From Onthophagus taurus (taxonomy: Eukaryota > Arthropoda > Insecta > Coleoptera > Scarabaeidae), in assembly GCF_036711975.1 (NCBI RefSeq), contig NC_091973.1, positions 16,182,001-16,246,000 of the forward strand: DNA of 64,000 bases, written 5' to 3'. Position 1 is the stretch's first letter, and each line of letters begins with the position of its first letter. Made by a program: the position numbers and the translations under genes. Of this stretch, positions 46,535 through 56,872 are shown piece after piece. Under the pieces are notes generated by a model, which saw only the letters and a list, made by a program, of their open reading frames with translations, was not told the origin of the DNA and did not search any database.

Positions 46535-46600
46535 AAAACGAAAAATAACACTACTCTACGAACAAGACAAAATAACAACAATAAACTAATAATAATAATT
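46535..46600. repeat. Minisatellite unit, left of the gypsy-3 insertion
   Basis: One unit with CTCTACGAACAAGACAAAAT and AACAACAATAAACTAATAAT, the same as those to the right of gypsy-3. Confidence 0.75.
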
Positions 46601-46906
46601 TGTAGCAAGAGAAGAACAAAGAGGGAAGAAGTTTTACATTTATCGATCGGTTTCGTGCGAGTAATGCAACATCTGTCTTTACGACTTAGCGTCGCCGAAG
46701 CCCGGTTCTACTCTAAAACGCTATAGGACGGTTGCAAGAGTGAAGTTTGGTTTAGTTTATTCTTAATCTTTGACGAACTCGTTTCGTGTGAGATAATTCG
46801 GACGAACCCGCGTAAAGAAACAATTATACAAAATTATTGCTTTTGTAGCTATTTGTTTATTAATAAAGACTTATTTCATTCTTTTTTTTAAACAAGTAAT
46901 GTAATA
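46601..46906 (+). repeat. 5' LTR of gypsy-3
   Basis: 306 bp starting TGTAGCAAGAG; exact 3' boundary inferred from the AATT duplication at the other end. Confidence 0.88.
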
Positions 46907-46945
46907 AGTGGCGCCCAACTAGCGGCCCGAATTTCACGTGAAAGT

Positions 46946-49900
46946 TTGAGTTTTGTGATGCCTCCAAAGAAAAGAACTGACGCCAACCCGGATTCCGACG
47001 TGGAAGAATCAAAGATAACTGCTACGATGTCTACCAATGAATTCGCAGCGTTGCTGGAAGCAGTACAACGTTCGCAACTCGAATTTAACCGTCAATTGCT
47101 GGAACAATTTACGCCGCGTACAGTTTCGCCCGCCGCGCCTAGTCCTTCACCGTCGGGTAGTTTCGCGAGATGTTCCGCGCGTTTTGATGGCAGTAATCAG
47201 AACAATGATGCAGTTGAAGCATTCGTGGACGCCGTACAGATATATAAAGAGTGCACAGACGTTTCTGATGATCACGCTTTACGCGGATTGCCTCTTTTAT
47301 TGACGGGAGAAGCCGCGATATGGTGGCAAGGCGTAAAAAGCTCTGTGACGAATTGGAATGACGCGATTAAACAACTGCGCGCGATGTACGGAATCACAAA
47401 GCCCGCGTACAAACTTTTTCGGGATTTGTTTAATAACGAACAGGGTGATGTCAAGTGCGATGTTTTTTTGTGCCGCGCTAGATCTATTATCGCAAAAATG
47501 CCGTACAAAATACCGGAAGATATGATGTTAGACATGGTTTACGGGTTATTAAACAAAAAGATTCGTAAACATGTTTCTCGCGAGTGCGTAAATACATTCG
47601 ACGAACTCATCCAAAAAGCCCGCGACGCCGAGACACTTATCCTCGAATACCGCGACGACGTAAGTAGCACAAGCAGTGCGCAGAAACCAGGAAGTGTCGA
47701 GACTGAACAGAAACCGAATAGAAACAGACCACGCTGCTCGTATTGCAAACGGTTCGGACACCTTAAAGATGAGTGTCGTGATTTGGCCAACAAGAACAAA
47801 GAAAGTGATAAAAGCCAAGCTAATCCAAAACCAAGTGACTCCGTCGAAAGGAACGTCCTTCGCTGTTACGGATGCGGTAAAGAAGGCGTTATCCGCGCAA
47901 AATGTCCCATCTGCAAAGAAAATGCTAACAAGAACGTCAACGTTGCGTCATTAGGAAATTTGTCCTTTTATCAAATTTCGGCGAATGAGGACGACGATCG
48001 CAGACCGTTACTGCTAATTACAGTAGGCAACCAGAAGGGAGTAGGTTTTGTAGATACTGGAGCACAAATCAGTGTGGCTGGTTGGAAATTCTATGAAGTG
48101 TTGAAGGAAGCGAATTATAAATTCACCCCTAAGAAAATCAGTTTCACTCTGGCCGACGGAAAAGCTAAGACTGAAGAAGTATTGGAAACCGAAGTCGAGG
48201 TTAACATTGAAAGTCGTACGGTACGACAAAGATTTATCGTGTTGCCAAATGCTAAAGCAAATAGAACGCTTTTAGGAGCGGATTTCCTTTCCTTGGCAGG
48301 GATTGTGTTGGACATACCACATGGCGAGTGGTGGTTCCGCGATGTACCGGAAGTAAAATACCAGTTTTTCTTGAAACTCAATAAAGACAATGAGAAAACC
48401 ACAACTACTGCAAACATTGCAATTGAAGCTATCGATCGAACTGAAGCAGAAGCTGTTCCTTGTGGGCTTCGACAGGATGAAGCAACGAGACTTACGGAAG
48501 AAGAACGAGAATGTCTGAGTCAACTTTTGTTGGAATTCGAAGACATCTTTGGACAAGGGGGAGAACCAACTCCTTTCGCAGAACACCGTATCGAAACGAG
48601 TGACTGTGCACCGACCGCCGTTCCACCATACCGAATGTCCCCACAGAACAAAGAAATTCTGCGCCGTGAGTTGGAAAAGATGTTATCCGATCATATTATC
48701 GAAGAATGTGAATCACCGTGGGCTGCACCGGTGGTACTTGTGCCAAAAAAGGACGGTTCCCGTAGAGTGTGTATAGATTATCGAAAACTAAACTCAGTGA
48801 CAATCAGTGATAGTTACCCGTTGCCGCGAATCGAGGACCTCTTACATTTAGCACGTGAAACATTATACATGACGACACTAGATCTAAGGTCTGGTTACTG
48901 GCAAGTGCGTGTGCGAGAACAAGATCGTGACAAAACCGCGTTTGTGACACCGTTCGGAACTTATCGGTTTAACAGAATGCCGTTCGGTCTGAAGAATGCC
49001 GGCGCGACATTCCAGAGATTGATAGATCGTTTTCGTGCGGGCCTAAAGAACATCACCGTGTTGTGCTACCTTGATGACATTATAGTGGTTTCGAAAAGTT
49101 TCAAAGAACACTTAAACCATTTACGAGCCGTTTTCGAGAGACTACGGAAGTTTTCACTGCACGCGAATCGGAAAAAGTGTGTATTGGCATGTGAAGAAGT
49201 TAAATTCCTTGGACATGTACTGACGAGCAGTGGCATTAAGACGGATCCAGAGAAGGTATCCGCGATTACAGATATGCCCCCGCCGACTAACCTGAAACAT
49301 TTGAGAACCTTCCTTCAAACTTGTTCCTGGTACAGAAGGTTCATCAAAAATTTTTCCGCAACTGCTAAACCATTAACTGATCTTACGAAGAAAAACACTA
49401 GATGGGAATGGGATGACGCTCAACGAAAAGCTTTCCAAGAGCTAAAAACATTATTAACGTCAGCACCAATCTTAAGACAGGCAGATGAAAGTGATTATTT
49501 CATCATACGCACCGACGCCAGCGCATACGCCCTCGGAGCAGTATTATTGCAAGGTGAAGCAGAAGACGAAAGACCAGTGGAATACGCCAGCCGTTTATTA
49601 ACGACGTCAGAGAAGAATTATTCTACAACGGAGCGTGAAGCTCTGGCTTTAGTATGGGCTGTGACTAAATTTAGAGGATACATAGAGGGTTCGAAGGTTG
49701 TGGTAGCGACAGATCATCAGCCTCTACGTTGGTTAATGTCGTTGAAATCGCCCAGTGGAAGATTGGCAAGATGGGCGTTGGTATTGCAATCATATGACAT
49801 AAGAATTGTATACATACCCGGAAAGTCTAACGCCGTAGCTGACACATTATCGAGGCCCCCCTGTGAAACCGACACCAACGATGTGTGTCTTTGTTACGTA

Positions 49901-49948
49901 GAAGTTGAACTACCGAGAGAGAAGGCATCCGAAATACGCGGAAAATAA
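46946..49948 (+). CDS. gypsy-3 gag-protease-RT-RNase H
   Basis: A 1000-codon frame. Gag (residues 1-250) is followed by knuckles CSYCKRFGHLKDEC and CYGCGKEGVIRAKC, protease (GVGFVDTGAQISVAG, TLLGADFL), RT (RVCIDYRKLNSVTI, TTLDLRSGYWQV, MPFGLKNAGATFQR, CYLDDIIVV), and RNase H (IIRTDASAYALGAVLL, TTEREALALVWAV, TDHQPLRWL). The order fits Ty3/gypsy. Confidence 0.93.
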   Translation: MSFVMPPKKRTDANPDSDVEESKITATMSTNEFAALLEAVQRSQLEFNRQLLEQFTPRTVSPAAPSPSPSGSFARCSARFDGSNQNNDAVEAFVDAVQIYKECTDVSDDHALRGLPLLLTGEAAIWWQGVKSSVTNWNDAIKQLRAMYGITKPAYKLFRDLFNNEQGDVKCDVFLCRARSIIAKMPYKIPEDMMLDMVYGLLNKKIRKHVSRECVNTFDELIQKARDAETLILEYRDDVSSTSSAQKPGSVETEQKPNRNRPRCSYCKRFGHLKDECRDLANKNKESDKSQANPKPSDSVERNVLRCYGCGKEGVIRAKCPICKENANKNVNVASLGNLSFYQISANEDDDRRPLLLITVGNQKGVGFVDTGAQISVAGWKFYEVLKEANYKFTPKKISFTLADGKAKTEEVLETEVEVNIESRTVRQRFIVLPNAKANRTLLGADFLSLAGIVLDIPHGEWWFRDVPEVKYQFFLKLNKDNEKTTTTANIAIEAIDRTEAEAVPCGLRQDEATRLTEEERECLSQLLLEFEDIFGQGGEPTPFAEHRIETSDCAPTAVPPYRMSPQNKEILRRELEKMLSDHIIEECESPWAAPVVLVPKKDGSRRVCIDYRKLNSVTISDSYPLPRIEDLLHLARETLYMTTLDLRSGYWQVRVREQDRDKTAFVTPFGTYRFNRMPFGLKNAGATFQRLIDRFRAGLKNITVLCYLDDIIVVSKSFKEHLNHLRAVFERLRKFSLHANRKKCVLACEEVKFLGHVLTSSGIKTDPEKVSAITDMPPPTNLKHLRTFLQTCSWYRRFIKNFSATAKPLTDLTKKNTRWEWDDAQRKAFQELKTLLTSAPILRQADESDYFIIRTDASAYALGAVLLQGEAEDERPVEYASRLLTTSEKNYSTTEREALALVWAVTKFRGYIEGSKVVVATDHQPLRWLMSLKSPSGRLARWALVLQSYDIRIVYIPGKSNAVADTLSRPPCETDTNDVCLCYVEVELPREKASEIRGK

Positions 49949-49963
49949 GTTGATGACCCTGAT

Positions 49964-51274
49964 GTGCTTAAGATCATCAATGCATTTGAAAAGGTCAGTC
50001 CTGATTTGCCAAATTGGACTAGTCGAGGTTATACGATGGTGGACGGAGTGTTATATAGGTTCGTACCTGAATCCGATACCGATGAACCGCAACTGGTGGT
50101 GCCAGCGAGCGAGAGAAAGCTTATCCTATACGAAAATCACGACGCACCAACTGCTGGTCATTATGGTGTAGACAAAACGTTCCAGAAAATAGCGTCCCGG
50201 TACTATTGGCCTGGCATGAGAAGACAGATAAGTGATTACATTTCGAGCTGCCTGGCCTGTCAGCGATATAAACCAAGTAACTTGAAGCCCGCTGGTTTAT
50301 TAAGAACTCCTGTGGTGTCGCAAAGATTCGAAGTGATATCCGTTGATTTGTTTGGTCCATTGCCTACAACGACGAGTAATCACCGTTGGATCCTGATTAT
50401 TGAAGACGTAGCTTCAAGGTGGGTGGAGCTGTTCCCAATTGTTGAGGCCACTGCCGAGTGCTGCGCTAAAATACTTGTTGACGAAATCGTTCTAAGATAC
50501 GGAACCCCTCGGAAAATGTTGTCAGATAATGGAGTCCAATTCGTTAGTTCAGTGATGCAAAAGATGGCATACTGTTTGGATATAACGCAGACATTTACTC
50601 CGTTATATCACCCCGAGTCCAATCCCGTCGAAAGGAAAAACAGAGATATGAAAACACAACTAGCGATACTAGTTGGCGAGGACCATTGCGATTGGGTAGA
50701 TAGACTTCCCAGTATACGCTTCGCTATGAATACGGCTAACAGTTTATCAACAGGAAAGACTCCAGCTTATATAACGTTTGGAAGAGAGCTTCGATCTCCT
50801 GGCGATATAACACGAGATCTGCGAGCGATTGTGGAAGCAGAAAATTATGTGCCCCAGATAACTCCGCAATTATTAAAGTTAGCAGATACGTTGCTCGACG
50901 CTAGGGATAAAATAGAACAACGACAAGATCATGCCAAAAGGTATGCTGATATTAAACGCAGAGAGTCTCCCGTTTATAAAGAGGGTGATTTGGTAATGGT
51001 GACGACACATCTCCTCAGCAATGCCAAGATGGGGAGAAGCGGCAAGTTTGAACCTAGACGAGACGGTCCATATAAAATCCTACGGGCGCATTCCTCAGCG
51101 AGCTACGACCTAGTTAGTGCTAGTGACCCTAATTCCATTGTGGGATGTTACCATGTCAAGGATCTGGTCCCGTTTAGGGGGAGACAGGGTGCCGAAGATG
51201 TGCCGGACCCTGAGCGTCCAAAAAGAAGAAGAGGGCGGCCCAAGAAGAATGCTGGTCCACCAACGAGGGCGTAA
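49964..51274 (+). CDS. gypsy-3 integrase
   Basis: Begins in the RT-integrase linker, then a zinc-binding region (HDAPTAGHYGVDKTFQKI, CLACQRYK), core (VDLFGPLP, LSDNGVQFVSS, YHPESNPVERKNRDMK), and a basic C-terminus ending RPKRRRGRPKKNAG. It inserts cDNA into the genome. Confidence 0.92.
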   Translation: MLKIINAFEKVSPDLPNWTSRGYTMVDGVLYRFVPESDTDEPQLVVPASERKLILYENHDAPTAGHYGVDKTFQKIASRYYWPGMRRQISDYISSCLACQRYKPSNLKPAGLLRTPVVSQRFEVISVDLFGPLPTTTSNHRWILIIEDVASRWVELFPIVEATAECCAKILVDEIVLRYGTPRKMLSDNGVQFVSSVMQKMAYCLDITQTFTPLYHPESNPVERKNRDMKTQLAILVGEDHCDWVDRLPSIRFAMNTANSLSTGKTPAYITFGRELRSPGDITRDLRAIVEAENYVPQITPQLLKLADTLLDARDKIEQRQDHAKRYADIKRRESPVYKEGDLVMVTTHLLSNAKMGRSGKFEPRRDGPYKILRAHSSASYDLVSASDPNSIVGCYHVKDLVPFRGRQGAEDVPDPERPKRRRGRPKKNAGPPTRA

Positions 51275-51297
51275 AATGGTGAACCAGAGGGGGAGCC

Positions 51298-51603
51298 TGT
51301 AGCAAGAGAAGAACAAAGAGGGAAGAAGTTTTACATTTATCGATCGGTTTCGTGCGAGTAATGCAACATCTGTCTTTACGACTTAGCGTCGCCGAAGCCC
51401 GGTTCTACTCTAAAACGCTATAGGACGGTTGCAAGAGTGAAGTTTGGTTTAGTTTATTCTTAATCTTTGACGAACTCGTTTCGTGTGAGATAATTCGGAC
51501 GAACCCGCGTAAAGAAACAATTATACAAAATTATTGCTTTTGTAGCTATTTGTTTATTAATAAAGACTTATTTCATTCTTTTTTTTAAACAAGTAATGTA
51601 ATA
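51298..51603 (+). repeat. 3' LTR of gypsy-3
   Basis: 306 bp, identical by eye to the 5' LTR, preceded by a GAGGGGGAGCC purine tract. Confidence 0.88.
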
Positions 51604-51800
51604 AATTCTAATAACGAAAAATAACTGCTCTACGAACAAGACAAAATAACAACAATAAACTAATAATAATAATTCTAATAATGAAAACTAACACTACTCT
51701 ACGAACAAGACAAAATAACAACAATATATTAATAATAATAATTCTAATAACGATAAATATCTATTCTACAGACAAGACAAAATAATAATAATAATAACTA
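51604..51800. repeat. AT-rich minisatellite, 67-69-bp units, about three copies
   Basis: AATTCTAATAA recurs at 51604, 51671 and 51740, each followed by CTACGAACAAGACAAAATAA or a variant and an AATAAT tract. With the unit at 46535-46600 this gives about four units, split by gypsy-3. Confidence 0.85.
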
Positions 51801-51869
51801 AGACAAACGTCGCTAAAATCGCAAATGAATACACCAAAATAGTGGTACAAGTTATAAGCATAAGCGTTA

Positions 51870-52300
51870 AAGCAAATGTGAAGTTATTTTAAAATAACCG
51901 TTGGTTATTGTGAAGCCTTGTTCTTATTGGATAATTTACCACCAATAGCAGCTGCCTTGCCAACTCTCAGTAATATTTCCCGCAACTGCACGATAGACTC
52001 CCACTTCCTTTAATGGGGTTAGTTTGTCTTTGGCTATCGGAAGAGCGTTTTGTATTTTGCTGACCGTACCGTATCGTAACTCAATATCATTCTTCTTCAT
52101 AAGGAAGGCAGATCAAACCGGCTGGTGTCGTACATACCGAGTCATCCTTCTGTTTGTGTGGTTTGGTGGCTCGTTGAATATCCCTCATAGTATAGCCGTT
52201 CTTCTGCAGTACATCTTCTAGGAATCTTTCTTCAGGTTCTCTTTATCACATATCCTCTTTGCTCGCTGGAATAAGGCTTGAATCACGGACCTCTTCATTT
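51870..52300 (-). mobile_element. Penelope-like fragment (PLE-3), badly decayed
   Basis: On the minus strand, scraps such as SVIQALFQRAKRICDKENLK, then an ICLPY block, a Lys/Arg-rich linker and SLSCSCGKYY resemble the stretch between RT and GIY-YIG domain in Penelope elements. Many lesions; old. Confidence 0.5.
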
Positions 52301-52459
52301 GAATTACCTATTATAATTGTATATTTTATTTTAATTATATTTAATTAATTATTTTAATAAAGATCGTTATGCATGTTATTAATTTTCATTTAACTTTTGG
52401 TTTTTTGTTAGATAATTGAGTTACCTGTTGTATTTTAGAAGTTGTGTTTTTTCTAATGT

Positions 52460-52700
52460 GGTCTAGCAAAAGGACAGAAAACCAATTCGGCGTTGCTATT
52501 TTTTTATAATTTCCTCATAATAAACCTTTCTTCGAAATGTTTTTCACATATACGCGAATTTTGACAATAATATGCAACATACTTTCCCAATGCTGACGTT
52601 TTTCTCTATCACTGGGAAAAGTAAACGTCGAAATATAAGCGGCTGTACCTTTCTTATTACTGGTACAACTTGTTATACAACACTTCGAAGGTATTATGCA
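52460..52700 (-). pseudogene. THAP zinc-finger exon, one frameshift
   Basis: KCCITSCTSNKKGTAAYIST then FTFPSDREKRQHWESMLHI shows the CxxxC pair, FPxD and the invariant Trp of a THAP domain. In a second frame NSRICEKHFEERF supplies the C-x2-H pair and following Phe, so all C2CH ligands are present but a frameshift near 52560 separates them. THAP fingers begin P-type transposases and some host proteins. On the same strand as the P remnant ending at 39885, it could be that gene's start displaced by insertions, or an independent gene. Confidence 0.6.
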
Positions 52701-52797
52701 AAATAATACATAAACGGAAGGCAATTAACGGAAATGACAACGCAATAAAATAACTAACAATAATAATAAATAAAGAACTGAGAATAAACTGTTGTAT

Positions 52798-53024
52798 AGC
52801 CTAGGTTACACGTAACGAATACAGTGGCGAGACAGTGCACTCGGCCAAGCCCTAGGTTGATATAAACATATTACCGAGTGCTCGGGCGAGCGCTCTACCT
52901 AGTACCAGGGCGAGACAGTCACTCGGACCCTGTTCTATGTACTGGACCGAGTGACATGCCACTCTCTCGGCCTAGTGTTATTTTACTGTTTCGCCACTGT
53001 AGTCGTTACGTGTGACCTAGGATT
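52798..53024. mobile_element. MITE, about 225 bp, 40-bp inverted ends
   Basis: The ends CCTAGGTTACACGTAACGA and CCTAGGTCACACGTAACGA (inverted) continue into ACAGTGGCGARACAGT. The interior is rich in CGAGTGACTCGG-like palindromic motifs. No gene. Confidence 0.8.
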
Positions 53025-53049
53025 ATGTATGAGAATACAAATCATAACT

Positions 53050-53800
53050 GAGAGTATCGGAATCGACGTGGCGACACGAATGGTGAATCAGCCTAAATCG
53101 GACAACTTTAGAGTCCGGAGTGGGGCATTACGGCCTCTTATTTTACGTTGGTCTCGGCTACGCCCAACGTGGATTTTTTCTCAATTTTCAATTTTTTCGA
53201 CCAGTTTACCGATATATCCGGCTTCTCGAAGGACCATGCTTGTTTATATTTACATGTGCGAATTACAAATTAAAGAGAAACAGAAATAAGCTATGCGGGG
53301 AGAGGGGGGTTCCGTCCAATCGGAACAGATGGTGCGTCCCAGACAGTACGCCGCGCCTTTATCTTACCTACATAAAGAAATAAGGCGCGACTTCCTGTCT
53401 GGGACACACCATCTGTTCCGATTGGACGGAACCCCCGTCACCCCGCAGAGCTTATTTCTGTTTCTCTTTAATTTGTAATTCCATTAAATCGCTCTTAAAA
53501 AATTAGGGAGCTCTAATTTTGAAAAACTGATAACGGAATCCGACAACTGACATTATTTGACATATTTTGGTGAAATCCGCGAGGAAATCCACCCAGCCGT
53601 TTTCGACATAACGGCGTCTTACTAAACCGCGATTTTCCGCGAAACTGTATGGAATATCGAAAAAATTAAATATGCCACTCATTAAGAACACATCAGGCTA
53701 CCATCTGTTCAAAATTAAAATTTTTTCGTACGATAGTTTTTGAGAAAAAAAATCGCAAAGTTGCCGGTACCGTAAAAAATTGGGTGCTTTTTTCATTTAA
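53050..53800. mobile_element. Diverged relative of the 10561-11120 MITE
   Basis: From about 53450 to 53790 the sequence parallels 10640-10990: GCTTATTTCTGTTTCT, GACATATTT, ACCGCGATTTTCCGCGAAAC, AAGAACACATCA and TAGTTTTTGAGAAA occur in the same order. The outer ends are unclear. It contains the long hairpin at 53261-53480. Confidence 0.65.
53261..53480. repeat. Near-perfect hairpin with about 100-bp arms
   Basis: Left arm 53261-53360 (AATTACAAATTAAAGAGAAA through ...GCGCCTTTAT) pairs with 53381-53480 over nearly its whole length. The inner arms are GC-rich (GGTTCCGTCCAATCGGAACA). A transcript would fold into a long double strand. Confidence 0.85.
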
Positions 53801-54278
53801 GAAAACCATGGATCCGAAAATTTTCAAATTAACATATGTTACGTAGAAATAGTTACAATCAGTTACAACAAACTTTGTCGCAATTTTTTTTATCGAGCGG
53901 TTGCGAGGATATCGATCTCTAAAGTGAGGGCCCTTGACTTTTTACACGGATAGTAATCGTGTTCACTGCTTTATCGACTCAACGGCCGATAATTACAGAT
54001 TTCCAATTGATGGTATTCCGTTGCAGATTGCGAACGGCGATCGAGCAGATATGACGATATACGTGTTGAATATTTTTCCATGGCACTTCCTTAGTGTTAC
54101 TTGTCAGATGTTTTAATTTTTTGAAAAATAGAAATCAATACTGAAAGAATAAATTTAATATAAGTAAAAGAGGTTTTAAACATACATATAATATTCATTA
54201 AAATCTAATTAGGTTAGAATTAACCTGATTAAGTGATTTTTAATGACCTCATTAAGACCTTAATTACTATTCCACACA
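53801..54278. other. No gene seen; region upstream of the F-box gene
   Basis: Mixed AT-rich sequence with a 60-codon frame of no known type. Confidence 0.35.
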
Positions 54279-54312
54279 TATAAATAACTTCCAATTCTAT
54301 ACAAAGTTCAGT
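54279..54312 (+). promoter_or_regulatory. TATA box plus TCAGT initiator
   Basis: TATAAATA at 54279-54286 and TTCAGTT at 54307-54313 put the initiator A about 31 bp downstream of the TATA, the usual insect spacing, about 54 bp before the F-box ATG. Confidence 0.6.
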
Positions 54313-54363
54313 TTACCCAGTTCTTTTGTAAGTCACAGTTCTTGTGATACTACGTTAATCAAT

Positions 54364-54781
54364 ATGCTTTTTCAAACTTTCCAGAAAACAATCTACACGA
54401 ACCAAGTTATACCGTTCATTTTAGAGTTTCCCGTGGAATTAATAATAACGATTCTAGGTTTTTTGGATCCGAAATCTCTTTTGGTTGTAGCCGTAACATC
54501 ATGGAAAGGTGATGGATATTTGTCAAGAACACACAACTCTTCGAAGACGATTGCGAGCTGCTGAAAAATCCGAAGAAAAACGAAGAGTGAATTATTATTT
54601 AAATCCAAGTAGTGTAGTTAAAGTAAGAAGAAATGGACCTGTCAATAATTGTTCGACAAAATTTGAAGTGTCTAAAAAAGACTTTTTGTCTTTGGATTTA
54701 ATTGGTAAGATTAGTAATAAGTGTGAAAGTAGGTTTAAGAGGATAAGTAATATTACATCAACTCGAAACTTTAGAATATAA
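54364..54781 (+). CDS. Small F-box protein gene, one frameshift
   Basis: The ATG at 54364 starts MLFQTFQKTIYTNQVIPFIL. An F-box follows at about residues 20-60: FPVELIITILGFLDPKSLLV then AVTSWK. The rest of the box (MDICQEHTTLRRRLRAA) lies one frame over, so a single extra base near 54507-54511 breaks it. The second frame continues SEEKRRVNYYLNPSSVVKV to TAA at 54781, about 139 residues in all. F-box proteins link substrates to SCF ubiquitin ligases through Skp1. It has no introns, a good core promoter and a poly(A) signal, so it may be a host gene or retrogene; the shift is either real decay or a sequence error. Confidence 0.6.
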
Positions 54782-54830
54782 GTTCTTAATTTTAGATTTA
54801 TTTCAAAATCTATTGACGAATTCCTTTTTG

Positions 54831-54836
54831 AATAAA
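54831..54836 (+). terminator. Poly(A) signal AATAAA of the F-box gene
   Basis: AATAAA lies 50 bp after the stop codon. Confidence 0.5.
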
Positions 54837-54839
54837 TTT

Positions 54840-55640
54840 TAAACTTTAAGATGTTACTTGTGAAGTGAAAACGATTCTAAAATAAAATGGTATAAAAATA
54901 AATAAAACTTCTATTAACTGATTTTTCAAGTTCGTACGCACTCGCGTGAGTTGGAATTGTTTAAGGAAGTTTGATTTTAGTTTTTAGAAATAATAATAAT
55001 CTTTATAGTGCTATAAGATAGTTTTCTTACACTCGTCATTAGAATTTACAGGTTCACATTTACTAAGAAATATCAATCTACACAACGATTACAAGTTGCG
55101 TATTTGTGAACATCGGCATGATTTAAAAGCTCATCGAAATTGTTCAGAGCATACGAGTGCTGTTCGCGTCTTGTACAGATTGCTCATTTTGTGCGAGGTA
55201 TTCTCAACTCTCTTTTTGTCTTTATAGCTGCTTAAATTTACTATACGGATCATGTTTGATTTAATGTTGGGGTGGAAGTTTGGAAGATACACATTATTGT
55301 ATCGAAAATAATATTTTCGATATTGAAGTTGGTTTTCGTGGGAGTATTTCTGTACGGACTTATTTTTTTGTTCTCTGCGTTATCAGACCGGTCGTGGATT
55401 TGTATTGCTATGTCCCAGGAAGCGCCAGGGAGCCGATTTGACGAAATATAGGGTTTTTTTTTGGAAATGTTCATCTTGTCTCGACGATGCCAATGCTTCC
55501 ATAGTGATTGATGATGATCCAGCGCTCCTCTTCTTCCAGCTCTTCCATTCCATCTAACACCCAGTTGTTATCAATATTAAAATCTAAAAATATAAATTCC
55601 AAATATGAAGAAATACTTATATCTGTCATTCTATGGTGAC
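54840..55640. other. No gene recognised
   Basis: AT-rich. Minus-strand frames at 55250-55474 and 55471-55734 have no recognised content; the latter overlaps the start of the LINE below on the other strand. Confidence 0.3.
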
Positions 55641-55647
55641 GTGATTT

Positions 55648-56237
55648 CGATAAGACACTTAAGTCGTTTGGAGAGAAGGTTAAGACCATTGATGGTGTTG
55701 TTGCTGAAAATCTTAAATTAAAAGAATCGGTCACCGAACTGAATTCTTATATTGAGCACTTTGAATAGCATTCCAGACTTAATAACTTGACCTGGTCTGG
55801 AATACGCGAAAAAAATAATAAGGATATGCTCTATTGTTTCGGAGATAGGGAAGGATTGTCCATTGGTCTAGACAGATGTTGACGCTGTGCATAGATTGCC
55901 CTCGAGAAATCACTCTGATATCTCGCGTGCTCATGTGAAAAATGTAATTATCAAATTCAAATCTCGTATACGAGACCGATTTTTGGCGTGGGCAAGGATA
56001 TACCGTAAAAATAGTGACAATCCATTGACGGGCATTAAGATTCTTAATCTGACTGATAATTTGTTTATTAATGAGCACCTTACGGCTTTTAATGCGGATC
56101 TTTTTAAGAAGGCCAAACAGCTGGGTCGTCATAAAAATTATAAATATATATGGACTAAAAATTGCGTTGTTCATGCCCGCAAGGATGATAGCTCGAGGAT
56201 GATTATAAAGTCTCATGCTGATTTGTTGAGACTCTAA
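55648..56237 (+). pseudogene. LINE ORF1 remnant
   Basis: A coiled-coil-like block (KSFGEKVKTIDGVVAENLKL), a stop, SRLNNLTWSGIREKNNKDM, a frameshift near 55875, then DAVHRLPSRNHSDISRAHVK, GIKILNLTDNLFINEHLTAF and NYKYIWTKNCVVHARKDDSS. The order (coiled coil, RRM-like, C-terminal domain) is that of LINE ORF1 RNA chaperones. Confidence 0.7.
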
Positions 56238-56275
56238 GATGTGATCTTTTTTTGCTGATTTTCTCTTAATCTTGT

Positions 56276-56872
56276 ATGGTCTGGTCTTTTTGGTACCAAA
56301 ACGTCCGTGGTCTACGTATGAAAACCGAGGTGGTGTTCTTGTGGCGGTCAAAAGGGTTTTCAACGTTTTCAAAGTTTTCAACGGGTGCAGAGGACTTATG
56401 GTTGTGCGTCCGTGGTGAAGTGTCGCGTGTTTTGTTGTGTTGTGTTTACCTGCCTCCCAATGATAGTGCAGCGATCGATAGCTTTCTTCTACAGCTGCAG
56501 AGGATTAATGATCGTAATCCAGATGACGTCATCCTCGTAGTTGGCGACATTAATTTACTTGGATTAACTTGGAAGACTTCTTCTGGTATACTCTCGCCCT
56601 CTGGCGATAATTCGGTGCATACAAGAGATTTTCTAGACATATTCTCATATTGTAATTTGTCGCAATTTAATAATATTTCTAATACAAACTGTCGAACGTT
56701 AGATCTGTTTCTTTGTAATCGATTTGCTGTGTTTGGCGTTCAGAATTGTTTTGATCCGTTGGTTAATCTTGATGACCATCATCCAGCTACAGACTTTTGT
56801 TTTGAGTTCAGTTCGAATGTAATGTTTGATGATGATCAGCTTGAAAGATTGTTTTTCAATAAGGCAGACTAA
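56276..56872 (+). pseudogene. LINE AP-endonuclease remnant with internal deletion
   Basis: YQNVRGLRMKT is the start of ORF2 endonuclease. A deletion then joins it directly to RGGVLVAVKRVF (in another frame) and to LCCVYLPPNDSAAIDSFLLQ, VVGDINLLGLTW and SNTNCRTLDLFLCN, ending in a DPLVNLDDHHPA block. The RT does not follow. Confidence 0.72.

Larger units (their letters stand above)
46601..51603 (+). mobile_element. Ty3/gypsy retrotransposon (gypsy-3), young, nearly whole (about one break)
   Basis: LTRs of 306 bp at 46601-46906 and 51298-51603 are identical by eye; AATT flanks both ends (46597-46600, 51604-51607). The primer site TGGCGCCCAACTAG follows the 5' LTR. Gag, protease, RT, RNase H and integrase are present; no envelope gene. 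Identical LTRs mean very recent insertion, into a minisatellite. Confidence 0.95.

Noticed and set aside
46946-51274. Host aspartic protease or integrase genes
   Set aside because: The domains lie between identical LTRs in standard gypsy order, so they belong to the element.
46601-51603. Envelope gene in gypsy-3
   Set aside because: After integrase only about 20 bp remain before the 3' LTR; there is no room for env.
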